Assembly: GCF_002846335.1 (NCBI RefSeq)
Contig: NZ_PJMQ01000001.1
Coordinates: forward strand, 3,906,001 to 3,970,000
DNA from: Janthinobacterium sp. 61
Lineage (GTDB): Bacteria > Pseudomonadota > Gammaproteobacteria > Burkholderiales > Burkholderiaceae_D
Length of the DNA: 64,000 bases
Direction of reading: 5' to 3'
The position numbers were made by a program, and so were the translations under genes. Below, piece after piece: positions 47,879 through 56,861 of the stretch (its first letter is position 1; the number at the start of each line of letters is the position of its first letter). Under the pieces are notes generated by a model, which was not told the DNA's origin, searched no databases, and saw only the letters and a program-made list of their open reading frames with translations.

Positions 47879-49035
47879 CGTAAGGTCTCCGTGGCGCCGT
47901 CTTTCAGAATCGCTCGCGCGACGATCAGGCGCATGATTTCATTCGTCCCTTCCAGGATCTGGTGCACCCGCGTGTCGCGCACGTGGCGCTCGAGCGGATA
48001 CTCGCGGATGTAGCCGTAGCCGCCATGCAATTGCAGCGCGTCGTTGGCGACATTAAAGCCCACATCCGTGGCGAAACGTTTTGCCATGGCGCAATACGCA
48101 GTAGCATCCGGGCTTTCCTGGTCCAGTTTCCAGGCTGCCAGGCGCACCATCTGGCGCGCCGCCACCAGTTCCGTCAGCATATCGGCCAGCTTGAATTGCA
48201 GCGCCTGGAATTGCGCCAGCTCGCGGCCGAACTGCGTGCGCTCCTTCATGTACGCCTGCGCGCGCGTGAGAGCAGCCTGCGCCGTGCCCACCGAGCACAC
48301 AGCGATATTGATGCGCCCGCCATCGATGCCCTTCATGGCAATGGCAAAGCCTTCGCCTTCCGCCCCCAGCAAGTTAGCAACCGGTACCTTGACCTGGTCG
48401 AAACTGATGATGCGCGTGGGCTGGCTGTTCCAGCCCATCTTTTCTTCCTTCTTGCCGTACACGATGCCGGGCAAGTTCGCCGGTACGGCAAAGGCGGAAA
48501 TGCCCGCCGCGCCCTCGCTGCCCGTGCGCGCCATGACGATCAGCATGTCCGTCTGGCCCGCGCCCGAGATAAACGCTTTCGTGCCGTCGAGGACGTAGAA
48601 ATCGCCATCCCTGACAGCCTTGGTGCGCAGGGAGGCCGCATCGGAACCCGACTGCGGTTCCGTCAGGCAATAGCTGGCCAACTTCTGGCCGGCGGCAAGG
48701 GCAGGCACCCACTCGTCGCACAGGGCTTCCTGCCCCCAGCGCGACAGCATCCAGGTGGCCATGTTGTGGATGGTGATGTAGGCCGTGGTCGAGGTGCAAC
48801 CTCCCGCCAGCTCTTCAAACACGATGGCCGCATCCTGGCGGCTCAAACCCAGGCCGCCCCAGCGCTGCGGCGTGTACAGGCCGCAAAAGCCCATCTCGCC
48901 CGCCTTGGCAATCGTTTCCACGGGAAAGATCGATTCCGCATCCCAGTGTGCCGCGTGCGGCGCCAGTTCGCCTTCGGCAAACGCGCGCGCCGCCTGCTGG
49001 AACTCGCGCTGCTCGTCGCTCAATTCAAAGTCCAT
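47875..49035 (-). CDS. Acyl-CoA dehydrogenase (probably isobutyryl-CoA dehydrogenase)
   Basis: A 386-residue FAD enzyme. YCLTEPQSGSDAASLRTKA and FISGAGQTDMLIVMART are the flavin-binding signatures. MKERTQFGRELAQFQALQFKLADM and QLHGGYGYIREYPLERHVRDTRVHQILEGTNEIMRLIVAR complete the fold, the last with the catalytic region. Operon context (mmsA, hydratase, hydroxyisobutyryl-CoA hydrolase, mmsB) assigns isobutyryl-CoA as substrate; short-branched-chain relatives are alternatives. It lies 9 bp after mmsA and overlaps the next gene by 4 bp. Confidence 0.93.
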   Translation of the reverse strand: MDFELSDEQREFQQAARAFAEGELAPHAAHWDAESIFPVETIAKAGEMGFCGLYTPQRWGGLGLSRQDAAIVFEELAGGCTSTTAYITIHNMATWMLSRWGQEALCDEWVPALAAGQKLASYCLTEPQSGSDAASLRTKAVRDGDFYVLDGTKAFISGAGQTDMLIVMARTGSEGAAGISAFAVPANLPGIVYGKKEEKMGWNSQPTRIISFDQVKVPVANLLGAEGEGFAIAMKGIDGGRINIAVCSVGTAQAALTRAQAYMKERTQFGRELAQFQALQFKLADMLTELVAARQMVRLAAWKLDQESPDATAYCAMAKRFATDVGFNVANDALQLHGGYGYIREYPLERHVRDTRVHQILEGTNEIMRLIVARAILKDGATETLR

Positions 49036-49044
49036 GGCAGCTCC

Positions 49045-50553
49045 TTACTTGAGGCTGATGGTGGTGTTGACCTTGCCCACCGACGCCGCATCCGTGAACC
49101 AGCGCTGGGTAATCGTTTGCGTCTGCGTGTAGAACAGCACGACCTGCTTGCCGAACGGACCCAGATCGCCCAGTTTCGAGCCGCGCGAACCCGTAAAGCT
49201 GAACAGCGGGACGGGCACGGGAATGGGCACGTTGATGCCAACCTGGCCCACGTCGATTTCTTCCTGGAAATAGCGTGCGGCCGCGCCGCTCTGCGTGAAC
49301 AGCGCCGTGCCATTGCCGTTCGGGTTCGCGTTCACCAGGGCGATGGCTTCGTCCAGCGTATCGACTTCGACGACGATCAGGACGGGGCCAAAGATTTCCT
49401 GGTCATACACGACCATGCCTGGTTTCACGCCGGACAAAATCGTCGGTCCGACGAAGTTGCCGTTCGGATAGCCATCCACCTTCACATCGCGGCCATCGAG
49501 GGTCAGCACGGCGCCCTGTTCGATGCCCTTGGCGACCAGGCTGAACACGCGCTCTTTTGCCGCGCACGAAATCACGGGGCCCAGGTCGGGATTGTCCTTG
49601 CCCGCACCCACCGTCAGGGTCTGCGCCTTGGCGGACAGTTCCGGCAGCCACTCGCGCGCCGCGCCCACCAGCACGGCGACAGAGGCGGCCATGCAGCGCT
49701 GGCCGGCCGCGCCGAAACCTGCGCCCAGCAACTGGTTCAGGGTCTGCTCTTTATTTGCGTCCGGCAAGACGACAGCGTGGTTCTTGGCGCCCATCATGCA
49801 TTGCGCGCGCTTGCCGTTCAGGCTGGCGCGCTGGTACACATGCGTGCCCACCTTGCTCGATCCCACGAACGAAATCGCCTTGATGTCCGGGTGGTCGCAC
49901 AGGGCGTTGACCACGTCTTCGCCGCCGTGGATCACGTTCAGCACGCCGGCCGGGATACCTGCCTGCAAGGCCAGGCGCACGAGTTTTTCCGTCACCAGCG
50001 GATCTTGCTCCGATGGTTTCAGCACGAATGTATTGCCGCAGGCAATCGCCATCGGAAACATCCACAGGGGGATCATGGCGGGGAAATTGAATGGGGTGAT
50101 ACCGGCGCACACGCCCAGCGGCTGCATCACGCTGTAGGTATCGACGCCACCGGCCACGTTTTGCGCATATTCGCCCATCTGCAGGGTGCCGATATTGGCG
50201 GCGTGCTCGACCACTTCCAGGCCACGGAAGACATCGCCTTCCGCGTCGAGCAGGGTCTTGCCCTGTTCCATGGTCAAGGTCGCCGCCAGGTCGGCCATGT
50301 TTTCGCGGATCAGCTGCTGCAATTTCAGGAAAATGCGCGCGCGCGCGCCGATGGGCGTCTTGCGCCAGGTTTTGAAGGCGCGCTGGGCCGAGGCGATCGC
50401 GGCGTTGACTTCGTCCGGCGTGGCGAACGGTACTTTGGCCAATACTTCCTGGGTGGCGGGGTTGACGACATCGCGCCAGATGGTGGTTTGGGATTCAACC
50501 CACTCGCCGTTGATCAAGAGGGGAACGGTCGGAATTGCGTTTTGCGTGGTCAC
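49045..50553 (-). CDS. mmsA: Methylmalonate-semialdehyde dehydrogenase (CoA-acylating)
   Basis: A 502-residue aldehyde dehydrogenase that turns methylmalonate semialdehyde into propionyl-CoA and CO2. The cofactor block [17 protein letters not shown] and the catalytic Cys in [16 protein letters not shown] are clear. [35 protein letters not shown] and [31 protein letters not shown] are typical of MmsA. It heads the valine operon, divergent from the ScfR-type regulator across a promoter with four TTTGCA half-sites. Confidence 0.96.
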   Translation of the reverse strand: MTTQNAIPTVPLLINGEWVESQTTIWRDVVNPATQEVLAKVPFATPDEVNAAIASAQRAFKTWRKTPIGARARIFLKLQQLIRENMADLAATLTMEQGKTLLDAEGDVFRGLEVVEHAANIGTLQMGEYAQNVAGGVDTYSVMQPLGVCAGITPFNFPAMIPLWMFPMAIACGNTFVLKPSEQDPLVTEKLVRLALQAGIPAGVLNVIHGGEDVVNALCDHPDIKAISFVGSSKVGTHVYQRASLNGKRAQCMMGAKNHAVVLPDANKEQTLNQLLGAGFGAAGQRCMAASVAVLVGAAREWLPELSAKAQTLTVGAGKDNPDLGPVISCAAKERVFSLVAKGIEQGAVLTLDGRDVKVDGYPNGNFVGPTILSGVKPGMVVYDQEIFGPVLIVVEVDTLDEAIALVNANPNGNGTALFTQSGAAARYFQEEIDVGQVGINVPIPVPVPLFSFTGSRGSKLGDLGPFGKQVVLFYTQTQTITQRWFTDAASVGKVNTTISLK

Positions 50554-50583
50554 TCGGTGTCTCCTGGTGTGGGTATATGTCTG

Positions 50584-50684
50584 TTTGCATTATTCGCACA
50601 ATCGCCGCCGCGAACAAGGCGTGAAAATGCGAGATAATGCAAAGCTGAATCTGTTAATCTGCAAATATTGTAAATTTGCAGATT
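50584..50684. promoter_or_regulatory. Cluster of TTTGCA/TGCAAA half-sites between mmsA and its regulator
   Basis: TTTGCATTAT (50584-50593) is the exact reverse complement of ATAATGCAAA (50634-50643). A second, larger palindrome, AATCTGCAAAT-N7-ATTTGCAGATT, lies at 50656-50684, 26 bp before the regulator start. TTTGCA-type motifs are the known targets of RamB-like ScfR regulators, so these are likely the sites of the adjacent protein, controlling itself and mmsA. Confidence 0.65.
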
Positions 50685-50710
50685 CCACAATCCGGGAAAG
50701 AGGAAACGCG

Positions 50711-52093
50711 ATGGCGAAGGTTTTCATGGGCGTGCGCCTGCAGCGGCTGCGCGAAGAACGGCGCATGACGCAGGTGGCGCTGGCCAAGGCCCTGGGCATC
50801 TCGCCCAGCTATCTGAACCAGATGGAACGCAACCAGCGCCCGCTGACGGTGCCGATTCTGTTGCGCATCGGCACGGTACTGGGGGTTGATCCGCAAATCT
50901 TTTCCGAACACGACAGCGCCAGCCTGGTAGCAGATGTACGCGACGTGTTCGGCGAATTGCCCGACGCACCGCCCACCTCGATGGCCGAGCTCAAAATGCT
51001 GGTGGAAAACATGCCGGAACTGGCCCGTTCCATCCTGCTGCTGCAGCGGCGCTACCGGGTGATGGCGGAGCGGGCCGACACGCTGGCCGCGCGCCTTGAT
51101 GACGGCAGCCGCGGCGCCAGCTCGGCGGCGCCCTCCACGGACGAGGAAGTGCGCGAGTACCTGAACCGGCGGCAAAACTATATCGATGAACTGGACCGGG
51201 CGGCGGAGCTGGTGGCGGGCGAACTTGACCCGCAGCTGCGCACGCTCGACGCGCTGCAAAGCCGGCTACTGGAGCGTCACGGTATCCAGGTGCAACTCTC
51301 CGATGGCGATGCGGGCATGGTGCGCAAGCACCGCTTTGATGCACAACAACATATCCTGTGGTTGCCCGACACCTTGACGGGCGGCCAGCGCGCCTTCCAG
51401 ATGGCGGCGCAGATCAGCCTGCTCGAGCACAGTGACCTGATCGACGCCCTGGTGCTGGCGGCGGGACTTTCCGGCGCGGCTGCGCAAACGAGCGCGCGCC
51501 TGGCATTCTCCAATTATTTCGCGGGCGCCCTGTTGATGCCCTACCAGCGCTTCCTGCAGGCGGCGGAAACGCGCGCCTACGATATCGAGCGTCTGGCGCA
51601 CCAGTTCGGCGTGGGTTTCGAAGCCGTGTGCCACCGTTTGAGCACCATGCAGCGCCCCGATGCGGCGGGATTGCCGTTTTTCTTTGTTCGTGTTGACCGC
51701 GCGGGCAATGTCTCGAAGCGCCAGTCGGCCACGGACTTCCATTTTTCAAGGGTGGGCGGTACTTGCCCGCTATGGATCGTGTATGACGCCTTCAGCCATC
51801 CGGGCCAGGTGCTGACGCAAGTGGCCAGCATGCCCGACGGCTGCACCTATCTGTGGATCGCGCGCCAGGTGAGTACGGCCTCGCCGGGCTTCCGCGCGCC
51901 AGGCAAGACCTTTGCCGTGGCGCTGGGTTGCGACATCTCGCAGGCGCACCGCTTGATTTACTCAAAGGGACTCGATTTGCACGACCCGAGCAGCGCCACG
52001 CCCATCGGCACGGGCTGCAAGGTGTGCGAGCGGCAGGCGTGCCCGCAGCGGGCGTTTCCGTCCCTGCTGCTGCCGCCACCCGTTTCGGCCTAG
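50711..52093 (+). CDS. XRE/ImmA-IrrE short-chain fatty acyl regulator (ScfR/RamB type)
   Basis: A 460-residue regulator. The N-terminal XRE helix-turn-helix covers about residues 5-62 (LREERRMTQVALAKALGISPSYLNQMERNQRPLTVPILLRI). A helical linker follows, then a DUF955-like part (RLAFSNYFAGALLMPYQRFL). The ScfR C-terminal domain keeps the cysteine set GCDISQ and GCKVCERQACPQRAFPSL, which could hold a metal or iron-sulfur centre. Relatives control propionate, acetate or methylcitrate genes in response to acyl-CoAs. The ATG at 50711 has AAAGAGG at ideal spacing. It ends 4 bp inside the convergent adenosine deaminase gene. Confidence 0.9.
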   Translation: MAKVFMGVRLQRLREERRMTQVALAKALGISPSYLNQMERNQRPLTVPILLRIGTVLGVDPQIFSEHDSASLVADVRDVFGELPDAPPTSMAELKMLVENMPELARSILLLQRRYRVMAERADTLAARLDDGSRGASSAAPSTDEEVREYLNRRQNYIDELDRAAELVAGELDPQLRTLDALQSRLLERHGIQVQLSDGDAGMVRKHRFDAQQHILWLPDTLTGGQRAFQMAAQISLLEHSDLIDALVLAAGLSGAAAQTSARLAFSNYFAGALLMPYQRFLQAAETRAYDIERLAHQFGVGFEAVCHRLSTMQRPDAAGLPFFFVRVDRAGNVSKRQSATDFHFSRVGGTCPLWIVYDAFSHPGQVLTQVASMPDGCTYLWIARQVSTASPGFRAPGKTFAVALGCDISQAHRLIYSKGLDLHDPSSATPIGTGCKVCERQACPQRAFPSLLLPPPVSA

Positions 52094-53166
52094 GAGGCGT
52101 CGACCACGCGCGCCCGCAGCGCGTCGAACTCGCGCGTAAATTCCGCGCGCCAGTCGCTCCGCGTGGTCTCGGCTATCCAGGCCGCATCCAGGCCATTCAG
52201 CATGAAGCCGCGCATGTCGTCCAGGCTGAAGCCGAACTCGCGCATCATCATCCAGGCGCCCGTCGGCGTCACGTGGTGCAGGGTCGGGTCGTCCGTGTTC
52301 GGATGCAGTTTCAGGCCCAGTTTGGCCATGGCGCGGATCGGGTGGTCGAGCGCCCAGCGCTCGGGCGCCAGGGTGCGCAGGTAATACGAATTGGTGGGCA
52401 CCACGGTAAACACCAGGCCCCGTTCCACGCAGCGCTGCGCCAGTTGAGGATTATCGACAATCGTGTAGCCGTGGTCGACCCGATCCACCTGCAATTGCTC
52501 GATGGCCGTCTCCACGTTCATCCACGGCATGCCGAATTCGCCCGCATGCGCCGTGCATTTGAAACCCGCCTCGCGCGCGGCGCGGTAGGCTTCGATGAAC
52601 AGTTCGGGCGGACGGTCGTTTTCGCGGTAGTCGATGCCGATGCCGATCACTTCCGGCGCGCGGTGGGCCTTCATCCATTCCACCATCTGCACAGCTTCGG
52701 CGGGAGCGGCTTCGCGGTCGATGCTGGGGATCAAACGGCCGATCACGCCAAAATCACGCTGCGCGTCGCGGATGGCCGCTACAATGGCGTCTTGCGCCGC
52801 GTCATAGCGAATGCCCGAGACGCGCACGGTGCCGGTCGGGTTCCAGAAAAACTCCGCATAGCGCACGCCGTGGCCATGCACGTCTTCCAGGTATTCGTAG
52901 GCGAGGCAGTACAGGTCAGTCGGCGAGACGATCAGGTGTGCGTCCAGAGCGCGCAGCACGCGCAGCACGCCGACGGGCTTGTCACCGCGCGTATAGAACG
53001 CGTCGATTTCCTCGGGGGTGACGACATTGCCCGTTTTGGCGGCCAGCGCGCGGAAAGTAGCCTGGCGCACCGTGCCGAACAGGTGGCAATGCAGCTCCAC
53101 CTTCGGCATGGCGCGTAAAAACTGTTCGATGCTCAGGGCTGGCAGGGTGTCGGCAGAGTTACTCAT
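52090..53166 (-). CDS. Adenosine deaminase family protein
   Basis: A 358-residue metal-dependent amidohydrolase. The first zinc motif is ELHCHLFGTVR near residue 25 (HxH kept, but LFGT replaces the usual LDGS/LEGT). HAGEFG holds the next His and the catalytic Glu, VDHGYTI another His, and HPNTDDPTLHH the final Asp pair. It should convert adenosine, or a related purine or adenine-like ring, to the deaminated form. It lies 28 bp after the nucleoside hydrolase gene on the same strand, which supports purine salvage. Confidence 0.88.
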   Translation of the reverse strand: MSNSADTLPALSIEQFLRAMPKVELHCHLFGTVRQATFRALAAKTGNVVTPEEIDAFYTRGDKPVGVLRVLRALDAHLIVSPTDLYCLAYEYLEDVHGHGVRYAEFFWNPTGTVRVSGIRYDAAQDAIVAAIRDAQRDFGVIGRLIPSIDREAAPAEAVQMVEWMKAHRAPEVIGIGIDYRENDRPPELFIEAYRAAREAGFKCTAHAGEFGMPWMNVETAIEQLQVDRVDHGYTIVDNPQLAQRCVERGLVFTVVPTNSYYLRTLAPERWALDHPIRAMAKLGLKLHPNTDDPTLHHVTPTGAWMMMREFGFSLDDMRGFMLNGLDAAWIAETTRSDWRAEFTREFDALRARVVDAS

Positions 53167-53194
53167 GAAGCTCGCTTCGTTAGTGGGAAAAAGG

Positions 53195-54139
53195 TCAAAC
53201 GAGAATGGCGGCCAGGCGGCGCATCAGGCGCTCGATGGCGACCGGGCCATCGGCCAGCATCGCCACCTGCGTGTTGACGGGCGCACGGCGTGGCACGCGG
53301 AATTCGCACACCGTCATGCCGCGCGTCAGTTCGCCCGTCAATTCGATAGCCACGTGGGCCGGCTGAAACTGGAACAGCTGCGGCGCTTCCAAGTACAGGG
53401 CCACCACCGGGTCGTACATGGGCATGGGTACGGAACCGTCCGCGCTGCGGATGCGCACATACGCTTCCAGGTAACCGGCAAGACGCAGCGCGCGCGACGT
53501 GCCGATGGCGCGCAACTGCTGCACTTCTGCGTTCGTCACAAGCAGCTGGCGGCACAGGTTCAAGCCGAACATGCGCAGCGGGATGCCGGCCTGGAAGACC
53601 TGGGCGGCCGCTTCCGGGTCGGCGTAGATGTTGAATTCCGCCGCCGCCGTGTGGTTACCCTGGTCGGTCGAGCCGCCCATCAGGATGATTTCGACGATCT
53701 TGCCGGCGATATCGGGCGCGCGGGCCAGCGCCGTGGCCAGATTCGTCATCGGCGCTATAGCAATGACCGTAATCTGGCCAGGGTGGGCCCGCACGGCGGC
53801 GATCAGTGCATCGACGGCGTGGCCGGCCGCGTCACTGGCGGCGCCAGGCGGCAGGATCTCGCCTGTCGTCGGCATGCCGCTGTCGCCGAGGATGCGCTGC
53901 GCCGTCTCGATGACGCCGGCCAGCGGTTCTTCACAGCCCCGATAAATAGGCACCGTCAAGCCATCATGGGCCTTGATGCGCAAGGCATTGTCGTAGGTGA
54001 TGTCGACAGGCGCATTGCCCGCCACCACGCTCACGCCCAGCCACTCGATATCGGGATTGCTGCTCAACAGCAACATCGTCAGCCAGTCGTCAAATCCGGG
54101 ATCGGTATCGAGCCAGATCTTTTTCAAGGGTTGGGTCAT
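53195..54139 (-). CDS. Nucleoside hydrolase
   Basis: A 314-residue inosine-uridine-preferring-type nucleoside N-ribohydrolase that splits nucleosides into base and ribose. The calcium-binding start is WLDTDPGFDDWLTMLLL, with DxDxxxDD kept but Phe and Trp where relatives have Ile/His and Ala. VIAIAPMTNLATALARAPDIAGKI, ILMGGSTDQGNHTAAAEFNIYADPEAA and the C-terminal MYDPVVALYL Asp complete the site. The ATG at 54139 avoids a 39-residue low-quality extension. It lies between the ABC importer genes and the adenosine deaminase. Confidence 0.93.
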   Translation of the reverse strand: MTQPLKKIWLDTDPGFDDWLTMLLLSSNPDIEWLGVSVVAGNAPVDITYDNALRIKAHDGLTVPIYRGCEEPLAGVIETAQRILGDSGMPTTGEILPPGAASDAAGHAVDALIAAVRAHPGQITVIAIAPMTNLATALARAPDIAGKIVEIILMGGSTDQGNHTAAAEFNIYADPEAAAQVFQAGIPLRMFGLNLCRQLLVTNAEVQQLRAIGTSRALRLAGYLEAYVRIRSADGSVPMPMYDPVVALYLEAPQLFQFQPAHVAIELTGELTRGMTVCEFRVPRRAPVNTQVAMLADGPVAIERLMRRLAAILV

Positions 54140-54179
54140 GATGCTTTCCAGTCGATTGGTAAGGGAAGTCAGGCGGCCA

Positions 54180-55211
54180 TTAAGCAGCCAAACAAAGCGC
54201 GCTCTCAGACGGCAGCACGAACGAGACGGCCGTGCCTTCGCGCCAGGCGGCGCCACCGGCCGCGCAAATTCCCTTGACCTGGCCCAGCGGGGTTTGCAGC
54301 AGGTATTCGACGGTGTCGCCCAGGAAGCCCCGTGCCAGCACGGTGCCCGGGTATTGACCAGCCGCGTCGTCCGGCGCGCACACGCGCACCTTGTCGGGAC
54401 GCCAGCCCAGCACCGTCGTGCCGGTGGTCACTGGCGCCGTGTACGGCAGGCTGGCGCCCGCGTGGTGCAGCGCGCCGTCGCGGTAATCGAACAGGTTCTC
54501 GAAGCCCATGAAGTTGGCCACAAAACGCGTCGATGGCGTATTGAAGACGGCTTCCGGCGCGGCCAGCTGCTCGATGCGGCCGCCGTTCATGACGACGATG
54601 CGGTCGGACAAGGCCAGCGCTTCTTCCTGGTCATGCGTCACGTACAACATGGTGATGCCCAGTTCGCGCTGGATGCGGCGCAATTCGGCACGCATCTGCA
54701 CGCGCAGCTTGGCATCCAGGTTCGACAGCGGTTCGTCCAGCAGCAGCAGGGCCGGTTCGACGACGATGGCGCGCGCCAGCGCCACGCGCTGCTGCTGGCC
54801 GCCGGACATCTGCGCCGGCAAACGCGTTTCAAAGCCCGTCAGGCCGACGGCGGCGATCACCGCCTCCACTTTCGTTTTCAACAAGGCTGGCGCAACCTTG
54901 CGCAGGCGCAAGCCGAAAGCGATGTTGTCGTAGACATTCAAGTGCGGGAACAGCGCATACGACTGGAAGACCATGCCGATATTGCGTTTATTGGGCGCCA
55001 GCTTGCCGATTTCGCGGCCATCGAGCACGATGCGGCCCGATTGCAGCGGCATCAGGCCGGCGATGGCACGCATGGTGGTGGTCTTGCCGCAGCCGCTGGG
55101 GCCCAGCAGGGAAATCAGCTCGCCCTGCTCGACGTGCAAGTCCAGGTCTTTCACGGACGTCGTGTTCTTGGCGTAGCCGAGGTTCAGCTTGTGCAGTTCC
55201 AGATAACTCAT
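54180..55211 (-). CDS. ABC transporter ATP-binding protein (spermidine/putrescine type)
   Basis: A 343-residue PotA-like ATPase energising import. Walker A is LGPSGCGKTTTMRAIAG, the signature MSGGQQQRVALARAIVVEP, Walker B LLLLDEPLSNLDAKLR, then the switch His in LYVTHDQEEALAL. A C-terminal TOBE domain follows (LGWRPDKVRVCAP, GTVLARGFLGDTVEYLLQTPLG). It is the fourth gene of a binding-protein/permease/permease/ATPase run. The next two genes encode nucleoside-cleaving and deaminating enzymes, so nucleosides are the likely cargo. Confidence 0.92.
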   Translation of the reverse strand: MSYLELHKLNLGYAKNTTSVKDLDLHVEQGELISLLGPSGCGKTTTMRAIAGLMPLQSGRIVLDGREIGKLAPNKRNIGMVFQSYALFPHLNVYDNIAFGLRLRKVAPALLKTKVEAVIAAVGLTGFETRLPAQMSGGQQQRVALARAIVVEPALLLLDEPLSNLDAKLRVQMRAELRRIQRELGITMLYVTHDQEEALALSDRIVVMNGGRIEQLAAPEAVFNTPSTRFVANFMGFENLFDYRDGALHHAGASLPYTAPVTTGTTVLGWRPDKVRVCAPDDAAGQYPGTVLARGFLGDTVEYLLQTPLGQVKGICAAGGAAWREGTAVSFVLPSESALCLAA

Positions 55212-55224
55212 GGTGTGTTGCCTC

Positions 55225-56004
55225 TTACATGTATTTAGAAATGCCCAGCACCTTCTCGGTCACCATCACGAAGGCCATGGTGAACAAGACCAGCAAGGTC
55301 GACAGGGCAGCGATCGACGGATCGAAACTGTTTTCCATATGCCCCAGCATCTCGATGGGCAAGGTGCTGATGCCCGGCCCCGTCAGGAACAGCGAGACGG
55401 GTACCTGGTTGAACGAGGTGACGAAAGCGAGGAAGAAGGCTGCGATCACGGCGTTGCGGATATTCGGCAGCACGATCATGAAGAACGCGCGCAGGCGCGA
55501 CGCTCCCAGGGTGATGGCCGCATCCTCGATATCCACGCGCAGGTTCACCAGGCTGGCGTACACCACGCGCACCGAATACGGAATCAGGAGCGCGATATGG
55601 CCGATCAAGAGGCCCACATACACGGGCGCATTGATGGTCAGGACCAGGTGGTGCAGCAAGCCCAGGCCCACCAGGATGGCGGGGATGATCAGTGGCGACG
55701 TCAGGATCTGGCGGATGGCGCCGATGCCGGGCGGCGGCATGCGCGAAAATGCATACGCGACAGGAATGCCCAGCAACAGCGCGATGACGGTAGCGATCAG
55801 GCCGATTTCCAGGCTGGTCTGAAAGGCGCGACGGAATTCGGGCGCCGCCCACACTTCGAGAATCCAGCGCAGCGAGTACGACTCGGGCGGGAACGCCAGG
55901 GTTTCGCCGCCGCTGAAACCGGCCAGCACGACGATGGCAAAAGGTCCCAGCAGGAACAAAAACACCAGCCACAGGACGGCGCGTGAGAACAAGCTTTCTT
56001 TCAT
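55225..56004 (-). CDS. ABC transporter permease (PotC-like)
   Basis: A 259-residue inner-membrane permease with about six helices. The cytoplasmic EAA loop is YASLVNLRVDIEDAAITLGASRLRAFFMIVLPNIRNAVIAAFFLAF. LTSPLIIPAILVGLGLLHHLV and an N-terminal AVLWLVFLFLLGPFAIVVLAGF helix are typical of polyamine- or iron-type importers. It overlaps the first permease gene by 4 bp and precedes the ATPase by 13 bp. Confidence 0.92.
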   Translation of the reverse strand: MKESLFSRAVLWLVFLFLLGPFAIVVLAGFSGGETLAFPPESYSLRWILEVWAAPEFRRAFQTSLEIGLIATVIALLLGIPVAYAFSRMPPPGIGAIRQILTSPLIIPAILVGLGLLHHLVLTINAPVYVGLLIGHIALLIPYSVRVVYASLVNLRVDIEDAAITLGASRLRAFFMIVLPNIRNAVIAAFFLAFVTSFNQVPVSLFLTGPGISTLPIEMLGHMENSFDPSIAALSTLLVLFTMAFVMVTEKVLGISKYM

Positions 56005-56840
56005 ACGGAGCTCCGGCTCGAGGAAATACGTTTAAGGCCGGCGTTGACCAGCAGGGTCATGCAGACGAGGATGACTGCGATCACATTCGCGGCGCCGAAA
56101 TCGCTCTCCACGCTGACCTTCTGGTACAGCAGGGTTTCCAGCATCAGCACCTTGGTGCCGCCCAGCAGGGCAGGCGTTACATAGGCCGTGACGCAACCCG
56201 TAAACACCAGGGTGCCGCCGACCACCAGGCCCTCTTGCGTCAGCGGCAGGGTGACCTTGCAAAACACTTGCCATGGATTGGCGCCCAGGGTGGCGGCGGC
56301 CGGTTCCACGTCGCGCGGCAGGTTTTCCAGCGCGCCAGCCAACGACATCAGCATCAAGGGCAGCAGCAATTGCAGCAGGCCGACAAACACGGCGAATTCA
56401 CTGAACAACAGGCGCAGCGGCTCGTCCGTGAAACCCATGTTGACCAGCGCCGCATTGAGGGCGCCATTACGCCCAAGCAAGACGATCCAGGCGTAGGTAC
56501 GCGCAATCGGCGAGACCATCAGCGGCAGGATCATCATGCCGACCACCAGGCCGCGCCACTTTGGCGATACACGCGCCACGGCTTGCGCAGCCGGGTAGCC
56601 CAGGAGGATGGACGCCAGGGTCACCAGCGCGGCGATGCGCAGGGTGCGCCAGAAGATGGTGCGGTTGAATTCCTGCGAGAAGAATTCAATGAAGCGGTCA
56701 ACGCCCCACTGCATGCCGTCGCCGACGCGGAAGGCGTCGACCAGCAAGGCCAGCACGGGCAGCAGGAAGCAGACGACGATAAAGATCAGCGCCGGCAGGA
56801 CCAGCAGCAGTCCCAGGCGCTTTTTTGGATCAGCAAACAT
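56001..56840 (-). CDS. ABC transporter permease (PotB-like)
   Basis: A 279-residue permease. The first helix is LGLLLVLPALIFIVVCFLLPVLALLVDAF. The EAA loop is MSLAGALENLPRDVEPAAATLGANPWQVFCKVTLPLTQEGLVVGGTLVFTG. It pairs with the PotC-like permease, whose gene overlaps it by 4 bp. It starts 21 bp after the binding-protein gene. Confidence 0.92.
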   Translation of the reverse strand: MFADPKKRLGLLLVLPALIFIVVCFLLPVLALLVDAFRVGDGMQWGVDRFIEFFSQEFNRTIFWRTLRIAALVTLASILLGYPAAQAVARVSPKWRGLVVGMMILPLMVSPIARTYAWIVLLGRNGALNAALVNMGFTDEPLRLLFSEFAVFVGLLQLLLPLMLMSLAGALENLPRDVEPAAATLGANPWQVFCKVTLPLTQEGLVVGGTLVFTGCVTAYVTPALLGGTKVLMLETLLYQKVSVESDFGAANVIAVILVCMTLLVNAGLKRISSSRSSV

Positions 56841-56861
56841 GGTGTTTTCTCCTCGTCACCA

